From: Atribacter laminatus
GTDB taxonomy: Bacteria > Atribacterota > Atribacteria > Atribacterales > Atribacteraceae
Assembly: GCF_015775515.1 (NCBI RefSeq)
Contig: NZ_CP065383.1
Coordinates: 2,976,001-3,040,000 of the forward strand
Direction of reading: 5' to 3'
DNA: 64,000 nucleotides
In this document: positions 34,882 to 44,577 of the stretch, piece by piece
Position numbering within the stretch: the first letter of the stretch is position 1
Layout of the letters: each line of letters starts with the position of its first letter
Notes under the pieces: model-generated
What the model was told of the DNA's origin: nothing
Database searches by the model: none
What the model saw: the letters and a program-made list of their open reading frames with translations, nothing else
Position numbers and translations under genes: made by a program

Positions 34882-35193
34882 TTAGGATTCAATTGATTGA
34901 ATTCTTATTAAGGTCATTGGCTGACGATGACCATTCAAACGTCGGTATTTTACCTTTGGTTTATATTTAAAAACCATTACTTTTTTGGCTTTCCCATTTC
35001 TTAATACCATACCTTTAACTTTAGCGCCTTCCACATAGGGATGACCGACAACTACTTGGTCTTGATTACGAACCAATAATACTCGCTCAAAAATTACTTC
35101 ATCTTTTAAGTTTCCTTGAAAACTATCCAGCTGAATGATTGAGCCTTCTTGTACCGGATATTGTTTTCCACTGGCTTCGATAAGGGCGAACAT
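34882..35193 (-). CDS. rplU: 50S ribosomal protein L21
   Basis: 103 aa. [23 protein letters not shown] and the C-terminal [23 protein letters not shown] are the L21 hallmarks. Ribosome site GGAGGAG precedes the ATG. First gene of the rplU-rpmA-obg-proB-proA-nadD-yqeK-LCP-rsfS run. A TCCT-class palindrome (35263-35305) lies 70 bp upstream, so transcription probably starts between the two. No convincing promoter was found there. Confidence 0.97.
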   Translation of the reverse strand: MFALIEASGKQYPVQEGSIIQLDSFQGNLKDEVIFERVLLVRNQDQVVVGHPYVEGAKVKGMVLRNGKAKKVMVFKYKPKVKYRRLNGHRQPMTLIRIQSIES

Positions 35194-35262
35194 GAATAAT
35201 CTCCTCCATTTTTTCCTAAGTTATGATTCTATCCTGAAAACGCACTAATATTTAAAAATGCT

Positions 35263-35470
35263 GTCATCCTGAGCCCTCGCCTTTTGAGGGCGTGAGGATC
35301 TCATCTTTTTAATTCTTTTTTAAAAAAATTACTAAATGAGATTGCCACGTCACTTCGTTCCTCGCAATGACGGAGTGGGTGGATGAGATTGCCACGTCAC
35401 TTCGTTCCTCGCAATGACGGAGTGGGTAACAATTCAAATCCCCCCCCACCACCTTTGTACGAAGGGGAAG
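35263..35470. repeat. Repeat cluster R7 between RNase G gene and rplU
   Basis: The 354-bp gap holds a TCCT-class palindrome (35263-35305, GTCATCCTGAGCCC..GCGTGAGGATCTC), two tandem TTGC-class palindromes with a 47-bp period (35338-35371 and 35385-35418, each GAGATTGCCACGTCAC..CTCGCAATGAC followed by GGAGTGGGT), and a CCCCCCCCACC..GAAGGGG stretch near 35437-35470. It is the only repeat field inside the otherwise dense 17.8-55.1 kb block. Confidence 0.85.
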
Positions 35471-35547
35471 ATTGGTTTTTACCCTTCTTTTTAACGGTTA
35501 AGACTGTATCAAGATTAGAGGACTTTGTCAAACAGAACCAGTGCTGA

Positions 35548-37029
35548 TTATTCAATTTTATTGATAGATTCTCGATCCTCGTCTTCCACAACTTCAACAA
35601 TCGAATAACGACGAAGAGATAAATTTGGATCGATTTTCCAAGCTAATTCTTTGCTATAGACCCTTTTCAAATTATTTAAAAATATTTTCCCATTGTTTTT
35701 TAAATATTCCCCCAATTCTTGCCCTACTGTGAAACTAACTGTCATTGAATGAGAATGGCGGCAAATCTCTTCAACTCGTCTTAGAAAATTAATAGCAATG
35801 GTCTCTACCGAAAGAACTCTTCCCTCACCCTGACAACAATTACATGGCTCACAAAGAATCGCATCCAAATTTTTTCTAACTCTTTTTCGAGTCATTTCTA
35901 CTAAACCCAGCTCGCTCATCTGAACCAAACTGGAACGGGTTCGGTCATGAGACAGAAATTGCTCAAAAACATTCATAACCATTTTTTGATGCTCTTTCTT
36001 CCCCATGTCAATAAAATCAATTAAAATAATCCCACCAATATCTCGGAGCCGTACTTGCCGTGCAATTTCTTCCGCCGCTTCTAAGTTGGTTTTTAAGATG
36101 GTTTCTTGGAGGTCTTTCTTTCCAATATATTTCCCGGTATTAACATCAATCACTGTCATTGCTTCGGTTCGATCAAAAACCAGGTACCCTCCACTCTTTA
36201 GCCAAACTTTCCGGCATAAGGCTTTTTCTAATTCTCTATTCAAGTTAAAATGCTCGAAAATATTTTCTTTACTATCAAAGAAATGAATACGATCAACAAA
36301 ACGAGGAATGATTGAATCAATAAAATCTTTTAACTTCTGAAACCCAAAATAGGAATTAATCCAAATCTCACCTAAATTATCATCGACAACATCTCGTATG
36401 AGCGTATAAATCAGGCTTGCTTCTTCGTAAAGAACCGCTGGGGCTGAAATGAGTTCGGCTTTTTTCATAATTCGATTCCATAAACGAAGCAATGATTCGA
36501 TGTCTTCTTTTATTTCTTCATTACTTTTTCCCTCAGCAACCGTTCTCACTATGACTCCCATGTTTGCAGGCCGAATTTTATCAATTAATTTCTTCAGCTT
36601 ATCTCGTTCTTCTGAAGAAGAAATTCGATGAGAAATACCCATATTATTCATCCCGGGCATTAAAACCACATATCTTCCTGGTAAGGAAATTTTGGTCGTC
36701 ACTCGTGCTCCCTTCGTTCCCATTGGTTCTTTGGCTACTTGAACAACAATTTCCTTTCCGGTTTGAAGAAGCTGATCTATGCTATTTACTTTTCCTTTTT
36801 CATCCAGCAGGATATCTCCAATAAACAAAAAAGCATTTTTATCAAAACCAGTATTAACAAAAGCCGATTGTATGCCGGGAAGTACATTTTCTACGACCCC
36901 TTTAAAAATATTCCCTGCTAATCGTTTTTCGGCCGCTCTTTCAAAGAAAAACTCTACTACCTGTCCATTCTCTAAAAGGGCAGCGCGTACTTCGGCTTCA
37001 GACATATCTATGACGATATCTTTTTTCAA
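35548..37029 (-). CDS. rng: Ribonuclease G (RNase E/G family)
   Basis: 493 aa. N-terminal S1-like RNA-binding region (GNIFKGVVENVLPGIQSAFVN..NAFLFIGDI), RNase H-like and DNase I-like catalytic region with DRTEAMTVIDVNTGKYIG and GGIILIDFIDM (the metal-binding Asp residues), and the zinc-link cysteines as CEPCNCCQGEGR. Length matches RNase G without the E-type scaffold tail. Processes rRNA and decays mRNA. Follows the DUF2344 gene by 3 bp, the usual neighbour in Firmicutes. Confidence 0.94.
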   Translation of the reverse strand: MKKDIVIDMSEAEVRAALLENGQVVEFFFERAAEKRLAGNIFKGVVENVLPGIQSAFVNTGFDKNAFLFIGDILLDEKGKVNSIDQLLQTGKEIVVQVAKEPMGTKGARVTTKISLPGRYVVLMPGMNNMGISHRISSSEERDKLKKLIDKIRPANMGVIVRTVAEGKSNEEIKEDIESLLRLWNRIMKKAELISAPAVLYEEASLIYTLIRDVVDDNLGEIWINSYFGFQKLKDFIDSIIPRFVDRIHFFDSKENIFEHFNLNRELEKALCRKVWLKSGGYLVFDRTEAMTVIDVNTGKYIGKKDLQETILKTNLEAAEEIARQVRLRDIGGIILIDFIDMGKKEHQKMVMNVFEQFLSHDRTRSSLVQMSELGLVEMTRKRVRKNLDAILCEPCNCCQGEGRVLSVETIAINFLRRVEEICRHSHSMTVSFTVGQELGEYLKNNGKIFLNNLKRVYSKELAWKIDPNLSLRRYSIVEVVEDEDRESINKIE

Positions 37030-37032
37030 AGC

Positions 37033-37647
37033 TTAACCCTCCACTGAGTAAGACCAATGATAATTTTGCTTTATAACTTCCAGCAGGTTTTCTCGATTAA
37101 AACCCGATTCTTTGGATATAAATTCTAATGATTTATAAGGATTCATAAGTATATTTTTTTTCTTAAATAAGAATGATACCATACATTTTTGATTTTCCAG
37201 TTTTTTTCTTTCTAATTCTTCAATATCTTCTATAGAAAAAAATCCATGGTGATTGCTCATTTTACCATCATCTTTAAAAATAAAAACATATTGGACACTG
37301 TTTATCGATTTCATAATACTGGGAAAGTCGAGAGGGATCGAATTAATTTCGACAATTCTCATTGCTTCTGGAACCTGAGAATTAAGAAGGTTTTTAATTT
37401 GTTCAGGTTCTATCGATTCATAAAAGGTCATATCAAGACATTCAGTCCAACTTATCACACCAGTCACAGTAGCCGGTCCAAAGGATAACAAGGGTCGTGG
37501 ATTAAAACCCTGAGAAAAAGCTATTGGAAGCTCCGCCCGACGTAAGGCCCGGTCCCAAAAACGATTCAGGTCTAATTGGGAAAGAAGATGAAAAGGCACT
37601 AACTTAAGGTGTCGACAGCGATAACGGTAGCGATCGAGAAGATTCAT
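37033..37647 (-). CDS. DUF2344 / TIGR03936 family protein
   Basis: 204 aa from the ATG at 37647, which overlaps the stop of the radical-SAM gene as ATGA; the open frame upstream is the other gene's DNA. N-terminal RYRYRCRHLKLVPFHLLSQLDLNRFWDRALRRAELPIAFSQGFNPRPLLSFGPA is characteristic. The family nearly always stands next to, or is fused with, TIGR03960 radical-SAM proteins. Its function is unknown. Confidence 0.88.
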   Translation of the reverse strand: MNLLDRYRYRCRHLKLVPFHLLSQLDLNRFWDRALRRAELPIAFSQGFNPRPLLSFGPATVTGVISWTECLDMTFYESIEPEQIKNLLNSQVPEAMRIVEINSIPLDFPSIMKSINSVQYVFIFKDDGKMSNHHGFFSIEDIEELERKKLENQKCMVSFLFKKKNILMNPYKSLEFISKESGFNRENLLEVIKQNYHWSYSVEG

Positions 37648-39476
37648 GATGAACAAACCCCACAGCCCATACACTCCTGAAAATGAACACATCGGGGGGT
37701 AACCTCTTGACGGTGGGATTTTTCCCACTCTTTTAAGAGATATTCCTTTTTCACTCCAGAGGAGATATGATCCCAAGGAAGAATTTCTTTTGGATCCCGC
37801 CATCTTTCCGAATAAAAGCGATAATCCAAACCCGCTTCTTCAAAAGCTTGTTTCCATCTTTCAAAAGAAAAAAATTCTCTCCAACCATCCATAATTTGAC
37901 CTAATTGGTAGGCTTTTTCAATCACTGTTGATAGCCTCCGATCACCGCGGGCTAATACTGCTTCGAGAGCACTTTCTCTAAAATCCGACCAATTCATACG
38001 GATCATACGACGATCTCTGAAAAAACCAGCTTTTATCCTCTGGATTTTTTCTTCAAACTCTTCAAGACTATTCTGGCCTATCCATTGAAAAGGAGTATGC
38101 GGTTTTGGTACAAAAGCAGAAACACTTAAATGGATGCTGACTTTTTTACCGCGTATTTTTTTTCCCATCTGAAGACCTTCATTCACCAATTGCGAGATCC
38201 CTACCAAATCTGATTCTTTTTCTTCGGGAAGTCCAAACATAAAATAAAGTTTAACATCATCCCAACCACCTTCAAAGACTTTTTCCAAAGTTGAAAATAT
38301 TTCCTGATCGGTTAATCCTTTATTGATAATCCGACGAAGACGATCGGTACCTGCTTCAGGAGCAAAAGTGAGACCACTTTTCCGAACACGTTTTAAATTC
38401 TGAGCAATTTGAACTGAGAATGTATCCATTCGTATGGATGGAAGGGAAATATTAACATTTTTTGCTTCAAATAGTCGAGAGAGGCCTGAGATGATTTCTT
38501 CAATTCGAGAATGATCGGTACTACTTAAAGAAAGAAGAGATATTTCTTCATAACCGGTTGAAGCTACCAATTTTTTTGCAAGACGAAGGATATTTTCAGG
38601 CGATCGTTCTCGTTGAGGTCGATAAATCATGCCTGCTTGACAAAAACGACAACCCCGGGTGCAACCCCGTGAAATTTCAAGAGGAATTCGGTCATGAACG
38701 ATACTTATATAAGGAACTGGTATTGTCTCTGGGTAGGAAGCTCTATCCAAATCTTCAAGCCATCTTCTCTGAATCTGAGGAAATGCCCTTTTATCCATGG
38801 TTTGAATATTTGAAACAACTCCATTCTCTGAATAGTCAACCTGATAAAAACTTGGCACATAAACTCCAACAACCTTTGCCAATTCGGATAAAATGTCACC
38901 TTTTCTTTGACCTTTCATAGCCGAAACAATTTGGACGATTTCAACCAAGGCTTCTTCTCCTTCGCCAATCAAAAAAGCATCAAAAAAATCACTGATTGGC
39001 TCTGGATTACAGGTTGATGCTCCGCCGCCAATGATAATTGGAAAGTCATCTCCCCTTTCCGAGCTTCTGAAGGGTATTTGAGCTAAATCAAGAAAATAAA
39101 GGATGTTGGTATAGTTCATTTCGGTTTGCAGGCTTAACCCTACTATATCAAAAAACCGGATGGGAGTTTTATTTTCTAAGCTAAAAAGCGGGATGTCCTT
39201 TTCTTTCATAAGCTTTCCTAAATCTGGCCAAGGAACAAAAGCTCGTTCAGCGCGAACTCCGGAAAGATCATTTAATATCTGATAAAGAATTTTTAATCCT
39301 AAATGAGACATTCCTATTTCATAGATATCAGGAAATCCAAGAACAACTGAACAAGTCGTTTCGGAAGGATTTTTTATAAGAATATTCCATTCTTCTCCTA
39401 TATAACGTGCTGGCTTGGTAATCTTGAGTAATTCGTTTTTAAAAAAATTATCTTGATCTGGTATTTTTTCTACCAC
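37644..39476 (-). CDS. Radical SAM protein, TIGR03960 family
   Basis: 610 aa. A B12-binding-like N-terminal region (LGFPDIYEIGMSHLGLKILYQIL) precedes the radical-SAM [4Fe-4S] motif CTRGCRFCQAG (about residue 270) and SRGCTRG context; then LTFAPEAGTDRLRRIINKG and a C-terminal CVHFQECMGCGVCSS that could hold a further cluster. Precise substrate unknown. The neighbours DUF2344 and rng suggest a link to RNA or translation, which is not proven. Confidence 0.88.
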   Translation of the reverse strand: MVEKIPDQDNFFKNELLKITKPARYIGEEWNILIKNPSETTCSVVLGFPDIYEIGMSHLGLKILYQILNDLSGVRAERAFVPWPDLGKLMKEKDIPLFSLENKTPIRFFDIVGLSLQTEMNYTNILYFLDLAQIPFRSSERGDDFPIIIGGGASTCNPEPISDFFDAFLIGEGEEALVEIVQIVSAMKGQRKGDILSELAKVVGVYVPSFYQVDYSENGVVSNIQTMDKRAFPQIQRRWLEDLDRASYPETIPVPYISIVHDRIPLEISRGCTRGCRFCQAGMIYRPQRERSPENILRLAKKLVASTGYEEISLLSLSSTDHSRIEEIISGLSRLFEAKNVNISLPSIRMDTFSVQIAQNLKRVRKSGLTFAPEAGTDRLRRIINKGLTDQEIFSTLEKVFEGGWDDVKLYFMFGLPEEKESDLVGISQLVNEGLQMGKKIRGKKVSIHLSVSAFVPKPHTPFQWIGQNSLEEFEEKIQRIKAGFFRDRRMIRMNWSDFRESALEAVLARGDRRLSTVIEKAYQLGQIMDGWREFFSFERWKQAFEEAGLDYRFYSERWRDPKEILPWDHISSGVKKEYLLKEWEKSHRQEVTPRCVHFQECMGCGVCSS

Positions 39477-40552
39477 TATTCATTTCCTCCCGATTTGGCG
39501 ATATTCCATACCATCCCCATAGCTATCATATTGATAAATAGCGAACTCCCCCCATAACTAATAAATGGCAAGGGAATGCCGGTTACCGGCATAACACCCA
39601 AATTCATGCCAATATTAATGAACACTTGAAATACAAACATTGAACCAAATAAAGTGGTCAGTATTTTGCCCTCCAAATCAGGTGTTTCTATCCCAATTCG
39701 GAACACTGACCAAATAAGCCAGAAAAATAGACCAAGGATAACTATGCCTCCAACAAAGCCCCACTGCTCGCACCATGAAGCAAAAATAAAATCGGTATAA
39801 TGAGCGGGAAGAAAGCGAAGTTGGGATTGAGTTCCCGAAAGCCATCCCTTTCCAAAAAAACCTCCTGCTCCAATAGTAATTTGAGATTGTAGAACATTAT
39901 ATCCCGTTCCCAGGGGATCGGATTGAGGAGCAAAAAAAGCCAGCAGCCGCTTTTTTTGATAATCGTGCAAAAATAACCAAAAAAATGGAATGAAACCCCA
40001 CAAACTAGCAAAAACAGCCAAGATTTTTTTCCAATGAAACCCACAAAAAAACAATGCCGAAAACCAAAGAATGATTATGACCAGGGCGGTTCCTAAATCC
40101 GGCTCGAGGAATATCAAACCAGTTGGGATAATTGATAAAAGCGAAGCTTTTAAAAGAAGTTGCCAGCTTCCATACTCTTCAGGTTGAGCACTCAAAAACG
40201 CAGCTAAAAAAACCGCCATTCCAACCTTGGAAAACTCCGAAGGTTGAACAGAACGAAAAAATAACCAACGCCGAGCTCCTATATCATCCCCGCTTCCAAA
40301 AAGCAAAACTGCTATCAAAGAGAGTATTATAATCAAATAAAGCATCCATCCCAACTTGATAAACCAATGGTAATGGATACGACTGATTCCCCAGAAAACC
40401 AACCATCCCAACAGACACCATATCAGTTGTCTTCCAAAAAATGTCTGAAAAAAGCCAGCTTCACCACGAAGTGGATCAGTACTATATACGGCCAGAAGGC
40501 CTACTATATTAAGAGAAAGAATAATGAAGGGAAATATTTTAACCATTTTCAT
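39476..40552 (-). CDS. rodA: Rod-shape SEDS glycosyltransferase RodA
   Basis: 358 aa, about ten membrane segments. SEDS landmarks: STDPLRGEAG, QPSEFSKVGMAVFLA, FLEPDLGTALVII (the Glu/Asp in this motif is essential), NVLQSQITIGAGGFFGKGWLSGTQ, PAHYTDFIFA and GIPLPFISYGGSSLF. Polymerises lipid II with PBP2, encoded just upstream and overlapping by 14 bp. The ATG at 40552 is chosen; another ATG lies two codons later. Confidence 0.95.
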   Translation of the reverse strand: MKMVKIFPFIILSLNIVGLLAVYSTDPLRGEAGFFQTFFGRQLIWCLLGWLVFWGISRIHYHWFIKLGWMLYLIIILSLIAVLLFGSGDDIGARRWLFFRSVQPSEFSKVGMAVFLAAFLSAQPEEYGSWQLLLKASLLSIIPTGLIFLEPDLGTALVIIILWFSALFFCGFHWKKILAVFASLWGFIPFFWLFLHDYQKKRLLAFFAPQSDPLGTGYNVLQSQITIGAGGFFGKGWLSGTQSQLRFLPAHYTDFIFASWCEQWGFVGGIVILGLFFWLIWSVFRIGIETPDLEGKILTTLFGSMFVFQVFINIGMNLGVMPVTGIPLPFISYGGSSLFINMIAMGMVWNIAKSGGNE

Positions 40553-42299
40553 TAAGCGTACTCTCCCGATGCTCATAGATCCATTGAATTAAATCCTTAC
40601 TTCGATGAGCTGCTTCTCCACTTCCATCACCACCATTTTCAACTAAAACCACAAAAACATAACGGGGACTTTCAACCGGGAAAAAGCCCGCGAACCAAGA
40701 ATGATCGTTGCCATGAGGATTTTGAGCGGTTCCAGTTTTCCCAGCTATGGGGATTGGCAAGTCCCGACAAGCTCTACCAGTTCCCTCAGCGACCCCCTTC
40801 GTCATTCCTCGAATCAGTCTTTCCCAGGTATCCGGCTTTAACTCTATTCGATTTTTTACTTTTGGGAGCACTCGTTCGATTACCTCTCCCTTATCGTTTT
40901 GTATTACCTTTAAAAAATGTGGAGTATATAAAATCCCCCGGTTGGAAATTGTAACGACACTTTGGAAAATTTCAAAAGGAGTGACCAAGAGATACCCTTG
41001 CCCTATAGAAAGATTTATGGTATCTCCCGGATACCAAGGTTCTCCGATTTTCTGTCTTTTCCAACGAGAGGTAGGCAAAAAGCCGTGGTTCTCCCCCGGT
41101 AAATCAATTCCAGTACCCGCCTCAAAACCCAAACGCCTCGCCATATCAATTATTCTCTCTTGACCTAACTCCAAACCTAAGGTGTAAAATGTAACATTAC
41201 ATGATTGAGCAAGGGCATCCTCATAGGTCAATCTCCCATGACCGGATTTTCTCCAACAAGGATACCTCTGATTGTTGTATTCATAGTACCCTGGACAAAA
41301 AATTGTTCTATCTCTTGAAACGATATTCGCTTCTTGAGCAGCTAAGCCAACTATTAATTTAAAAATCGAACCGGGTGGATAGAGAGCTTGAAGAGAACGT
41401 GTTGTTAAGGGTTTTTGAGGATCTTCAATTAATTCATTCCATTCCTCTTGGCTTACCCCATCAACCAAAAGATTGGGTTCAAAAGAAGGTTGATTGGCCA
41501 TTGCCAATAATTCTCCGTTAGTTGGATCTCCAACTATAATTACACCACTTTTCCCAGCTAAGAGTTCATTGCAATATCTTTGCAATTCCATATCTAAAGT
41601 GAGGGTTAAGGTATACCGAAATCGGGGAAAGTCGGTGTCTAAAATGCGGACTATCCTTCCCAATGCATCAACCTCAATTTTTCTATACCCTTTTTCACCT
41701 CTGAGGAATTCTTCATAATTAAGTTCAATTCCACTTTTTCCGATAATGTCTTCATTGTTATAATTGGTCTGACCAAATCTTTTTAGTTCCTCACTATTAA
41801 TTTTCCCCACATATCCAACAATATGGGCAATATCTTCACCGGGTGGATAAACTCTCATTGGATAGGCTTCTATCATGACGCCAGGAAGTTCTTTTCTCGC
41901 TTCTTCAACCATTGCCACTTCCTCGATACTCATCTGTGTAGTAAGAATGATTTCTCCAGAATATCGGTCACGTAGCGGCTCTTCAATTTTCCTCTTAATA
42001 ATTTTTTCCAAAGTCTGACGGCTTTTTTCCGGATCTGCACTTCCTGGTAACAAGACGGCTGCAAACTTCGGAACATCTTGAGCGAGTATCTGACCATGTC
42101 GATCGGTTATTATACCTCGAGGTGCTTGGAGCGGGATAACTCGAATCCGATTACGTTCAGATTTTTCCTGATAGAGACCAGATTGCAATACACTCAAATA
42201 CCACAAATTAAAAAAAAGAAAGGCAAATATTCCAAACAAAATCCAGGTAAATAATTCTATTCTATGATTTACGGCTATTTTTGGTTTTTCATTCCACAT
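40539..42299 (-). CDS. mrdA: Penicillin-binding protein 2 (elongasome transpeptidase)
   Basis: 586 aa. Single N-terminal membrane anchor (about 15-37), PBP dimerisation domain with RNRIRVIPLQAPRGIITDRHG, transpeptidase active-site motifs SIFK (PPGSIFKL), SCN (AQSCNVTFY) and KTGT (IAGKTGTAQN). Crosslinks peptidoglycan during elongation with RodA and MreCD. Start overlaps mreD by 11 bp (AATGTGGAATGA). Confidence 0.95.
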   Translation of the reverse strand: MWNEKPKIAVNHRIELFTWILFGIFAFLFFNLWYLSVLQSGLYQEKSERNRIRVIPLQAPRGIITDRHGQILAQDVPKFAAVLLPGSADPEKSRQTLEKIIKRKIEEPLRDRYSGEIILTTQMSIEEVAMVEEARKELPGVMIEAYPMRVYPPGEDIAHIVGYVGKINSEELKRFGQTNYNNEDIIGKSGIELNYEEFLRGEKGYRKIEVDALGRIVRILDTDFPRFRYTLTLTLDMELQRYCNELLAGKSGVIIVGDPTNGELLAMANQPSFEPNLLVDGVSQEEWNELIEDPQKPLTTRSLQALYPPGSIFKLIVGLAAQEANIVSRDRTIFCPGYYEYNNQRYPCWRKSGHGRLTYEDALAQSCNVTFYTLGLELGQERIIDMARRLGFEAGTGIDLPGENHGFLPTSRWKRQKIGEPWYPGDTINLSIGQGYLLVTPFEIFQSVVTISNRGILYTPHFLKVIQNDKGEVIERVLPKVKNRIELKPDTWERLIRGMTKGVAEGTGRACRDLPIPIAGKTGTAQNPHGNDHSWFAGFFPVESPRYVFVVLVENGGDGSGEAAHRSKDLIQWIYEHRESTLNENG

Positions 42300-42783
42300 T
42301 ATTTAACCCCTCAGGTGGGAAGTAATACAACCAAGCAGAAAGCGCAAGGAGGTTTAAGAAAAAAGAAAGGATCAACAACTCGATCCAAAACAACCAAGAA
42401 TATTGAATGCTTCTGGTAAATAATTGTAAGATTATAATAAAAAATATTTCAACACTGGGAGCTGTCAAACAAAAACCAAAAAGTGATCCACTGGAAATCG
42501 AAAAAAAGGAAATCCAGGTCTGTGCCAGTAAAAAAAGTCCGATACTCAATAATATTTGCAAATTAAAGATAGAAAAAGAAAAAATTTCTGCTAGAAAAGC
42601 TATGAAAAGACAGGAAATCAGAGCGAGAAACCATCTTTTTTCAGAAACGCAAACCACCCATATCATAAAAGGTAAAAAGGAGAGTTGACCCAATATTGGC
42701 CAATATTGGGTCATTACATTATTTTTAAAAAAATTTAATGAAAAAAAAACTAAAATAATCAGCAGCAATTTACTGAGCGTCAT
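42289..42783 (-). CDS. mreD: Rod shape-determining protein MreD
   Basis: 164 aa from the ATG at 42783 (an in-frame GTG at 42792 is an alternative); both lie inside the 3' end of mreC. About five hydrophobic segments and little else, poor sequence conservation as usual for MreD. Identification rests on size, hydrophobicity and location between mreC and the PBP2 gene. Confidence 0.85.
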   Translation of the reverse strand: MTLSKLLLIILVFFSLNFFKNNVMTQYWPILGQLSFLPFMIWVVCVSEKRWFLALISCLFIAFLAEIFSFSIFNLQILLSIGLFLLAQTWISFFSISSGSLFGFCLTAPSVEIFFIIILQLFTRSIQYSWLFWIELLILSFFLNLLALSAWLYYFPPEGLNNVE

Positions 42784-43591
42784 TACTATCACCGTGAATA
42801 GTAGGCCGAATTATAAATAGCTGATCTAATAGAGAAAAATCACATTCCGGTTGTATGATGACATCTTTAAAAAGGCTTCCTTCAGATTCTTTAATGTCTA
42901 ACACCTTGCCAATAACAATACCTCGGGGAGTGCTAGTGCCCAAACCGGATGTTATTGCTAAATCGCCAACTTCAACCTGGGAAGCTCGATAAACATACCG
43001 CATAACGCATAGCCCTCTTCCATCCCCTTCCACTACGCCCAAATCTCGACTCTTTTGAAGGATTGCACCAGTTGCTATTTCAGGACTTAAAATCAGACGG
43101 ACAATGGAATAATTGGGATATGTTTGTTCTACTCTTCCCACCAAACCTTGATAGGTGACAACCGTTAAATCAGGAATTATCTCATCGCTGGTTCCTTTGT
43201 CGATGATCAGCTTGCCAAACCAATCATAAGGATCTCGACCAATTACTAAAGATGGAATGACATCAAAAGGTATTTGCTTTTCGATAGTTCCAGCGGTAAA
43301 TTTCATCTCTAACTCACGGATTTGTTCAGTTAAAATAGTTAGTTCGTTCTGAAGTCGGCCAACCTCTTTTTGAAGATTTTTATTTTCTTCCAGTAAAAAT
43401 CTTTTTGATGTGAAACTGGAAACCACCTGGTCTAACCCATTCTGAACAACTAGCCATCCACGATGAAAGGGAATAGCAATCCACCGGAATAATCCTAACC
43501 AACTTGATGACTCATGTTTTTGAATAGAAAAAACCACCAGTTGAAAAGAAACAATTGTAATGATGAGAATAAACAATATCTTTTTATTCAT
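42770..43591 (-). CDS. mreC: Rod shape-determining protein MreC
   Basis: 273 aa. N-terminal membrane anchor, a coiled-coil (about 60-95: LEENKNLQKEVGRLQNELTI), then the MreC beta domain: VIGRDPYDWFGKLIIDKG, VVTYQGLVGRVEQTYPNYS, GLCVMRYVYRASQVEVGDLAITSGLG and PRGIVIGKVLDIKE. Periplasmic scaffold of the elongasome. mreB, normally upstream, is absent here; apbE takes that place, so mreB must be elsewhere. Confidence 0.94.
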   Translation of the reverse strand: MNKKILFILIITIVSFQLVVFSIQKHESSSWLGLFRWIAIPFHRGWLVVQNGLDQVVSSFTSKRFLLEENKNLQKEVGRLQNELTILTEQIRELEMKFTAGTIEKQIPFDVIPSLVIGRDPYDWFGKLIIDKGTSDEIIPDLTVVTYQGLVGRVEQTYPNYSIVRLILSPEIATGAILQKSRDLGVVEGDGRGLCVMRYVYRASQVEVGDLAITSGLGTSTPRGIVIGKVLDIKESEGSLFKDVIIQPECDFSLLDQLFIIRPTIHGDSNDAQ

Positions 43592-44577
43592 GGATGAATT
43601 TTATCCGTCGAATCCTTTTGAAATATTTTTAAGGCAGCATCATTCATAACTAACTTTTCATCGGTTTGTATAGCAATAATAGCCACACCAGGAAACCGTC
43701 TTTCCACAACTGGGATCAGCTCAGGTCCACCTGCCATAACCGCTGTCGAGATAGCATCAGCATCTGCTGCGTTCGGATAAACCGCTGTCACGCTGGAAAA
43801 ATAGCTCGCGGGGTATCCGGTATAGGGATTGATTATATGATAATAGCGAATACCATCCTGTTCAAAAAAACGATAATAATCACCCGACGTTGATACCGCC
43901 TGATTTTTTACTTCGATAACTCCAACCAATGATTCTTGTCGGGGATGCATAACACCTACTCGAAAATTTTTCCCCAAAGCAAAAACTGTGCCACCCGCAT
44001 TTACCAACGCTGGTGATATTTGTTTTTTCTCTAACTCAACTATGATTTTATCTACCAGGTACCCCTTAGCTATTCCTCCCAAATCTATCTTCCCTTGTCC
44101 AGTTCTTTGAGCACTTCTTTTTTCTCTATTAATGATAATAGTAGATTCAGCAATTTGTTCAATTAGATCTTGAATCCGCTCGGAAGAAGGAAGTCGAGGA
44201 TTACTATTAAAACTCCATTCATCCATCAATGATCCAAGAAAAATGTGAAAAAAACCTTCGGTTCGATTTTGCAGCTCTTGAGCATGTAAAATCAAGTCGC
44301 AGGTTTGGCTACTAATCTCTATTAACTCTTGGCTTTGGTTTATTTTCCCTATTTCACTCTTTTGATCAAATCGATCCCATTTTTCATCCATTTCTTGGAT
44401 AATTGTTGCAATATTGTTTGAAAAACCCTGATGCCGGGCTGGAAGGTCAACTTCAATCCAAGTATCAAAACCTTCATAAATAAAATGTTGTAAAGAACTA
44501 GGCCTTATAACCATCCATATGGTAAAAACGGCTCCCAAGCCAAAAAGAAAAATCAATAAATAATGATATTGTTTCAT
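43588..44577 (-). CDS. apbE: FAD:protein FMN transferase (ApbE)
   Basis: 329 aa. N-terminal membrane anchor (LLIFLFGLGAVFTIWMVI) without a lipobox Cys, then ApbE motifs GKIDLGGIAKGYLVDKI, VNAGGTVFALG, VSTSGDYYRFF, HIINPYTGYPA and the metal-binding NAADADAISTAVMAGG. It attaches FMN covalently to a Thr of RnfG/NqrC-type or other flavoproteins outside the cytoplasmic membrane. No Rnf or Nqr subunit is in the window. Overlaps mreC and amrS by 4 bp each. Confidence 0.94.
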   Translation of the reverse strand: MKQYHYLLIFLFGLGAVFTIWMVIRPSSLQHFIYEGFDTWIEVDLPARHQGFSNNIATIIQEMDEKWDRFDQKSEIGKINQSQELIEISSQTCDLILHAQELQNRTEGFFHIFLGSLMDEWSFNSNPRLPSSERIQDLIEQIAESTIIINREKRSAQRTGQGKIDLGGIAKGYLVDKIIVELEKKQISPALVNAGGTVFALGKNFRVGVMHPRQESLVGVIEVKNQAVSTSGDYYRFFEQDGIRYYHIINPYTGYPASYFSSVTAVYPNAADADAISTAVMAGGPELIPVVERRFPGVAIIAIQTDEKLVMNDAALKIFQKDSTDKIHP

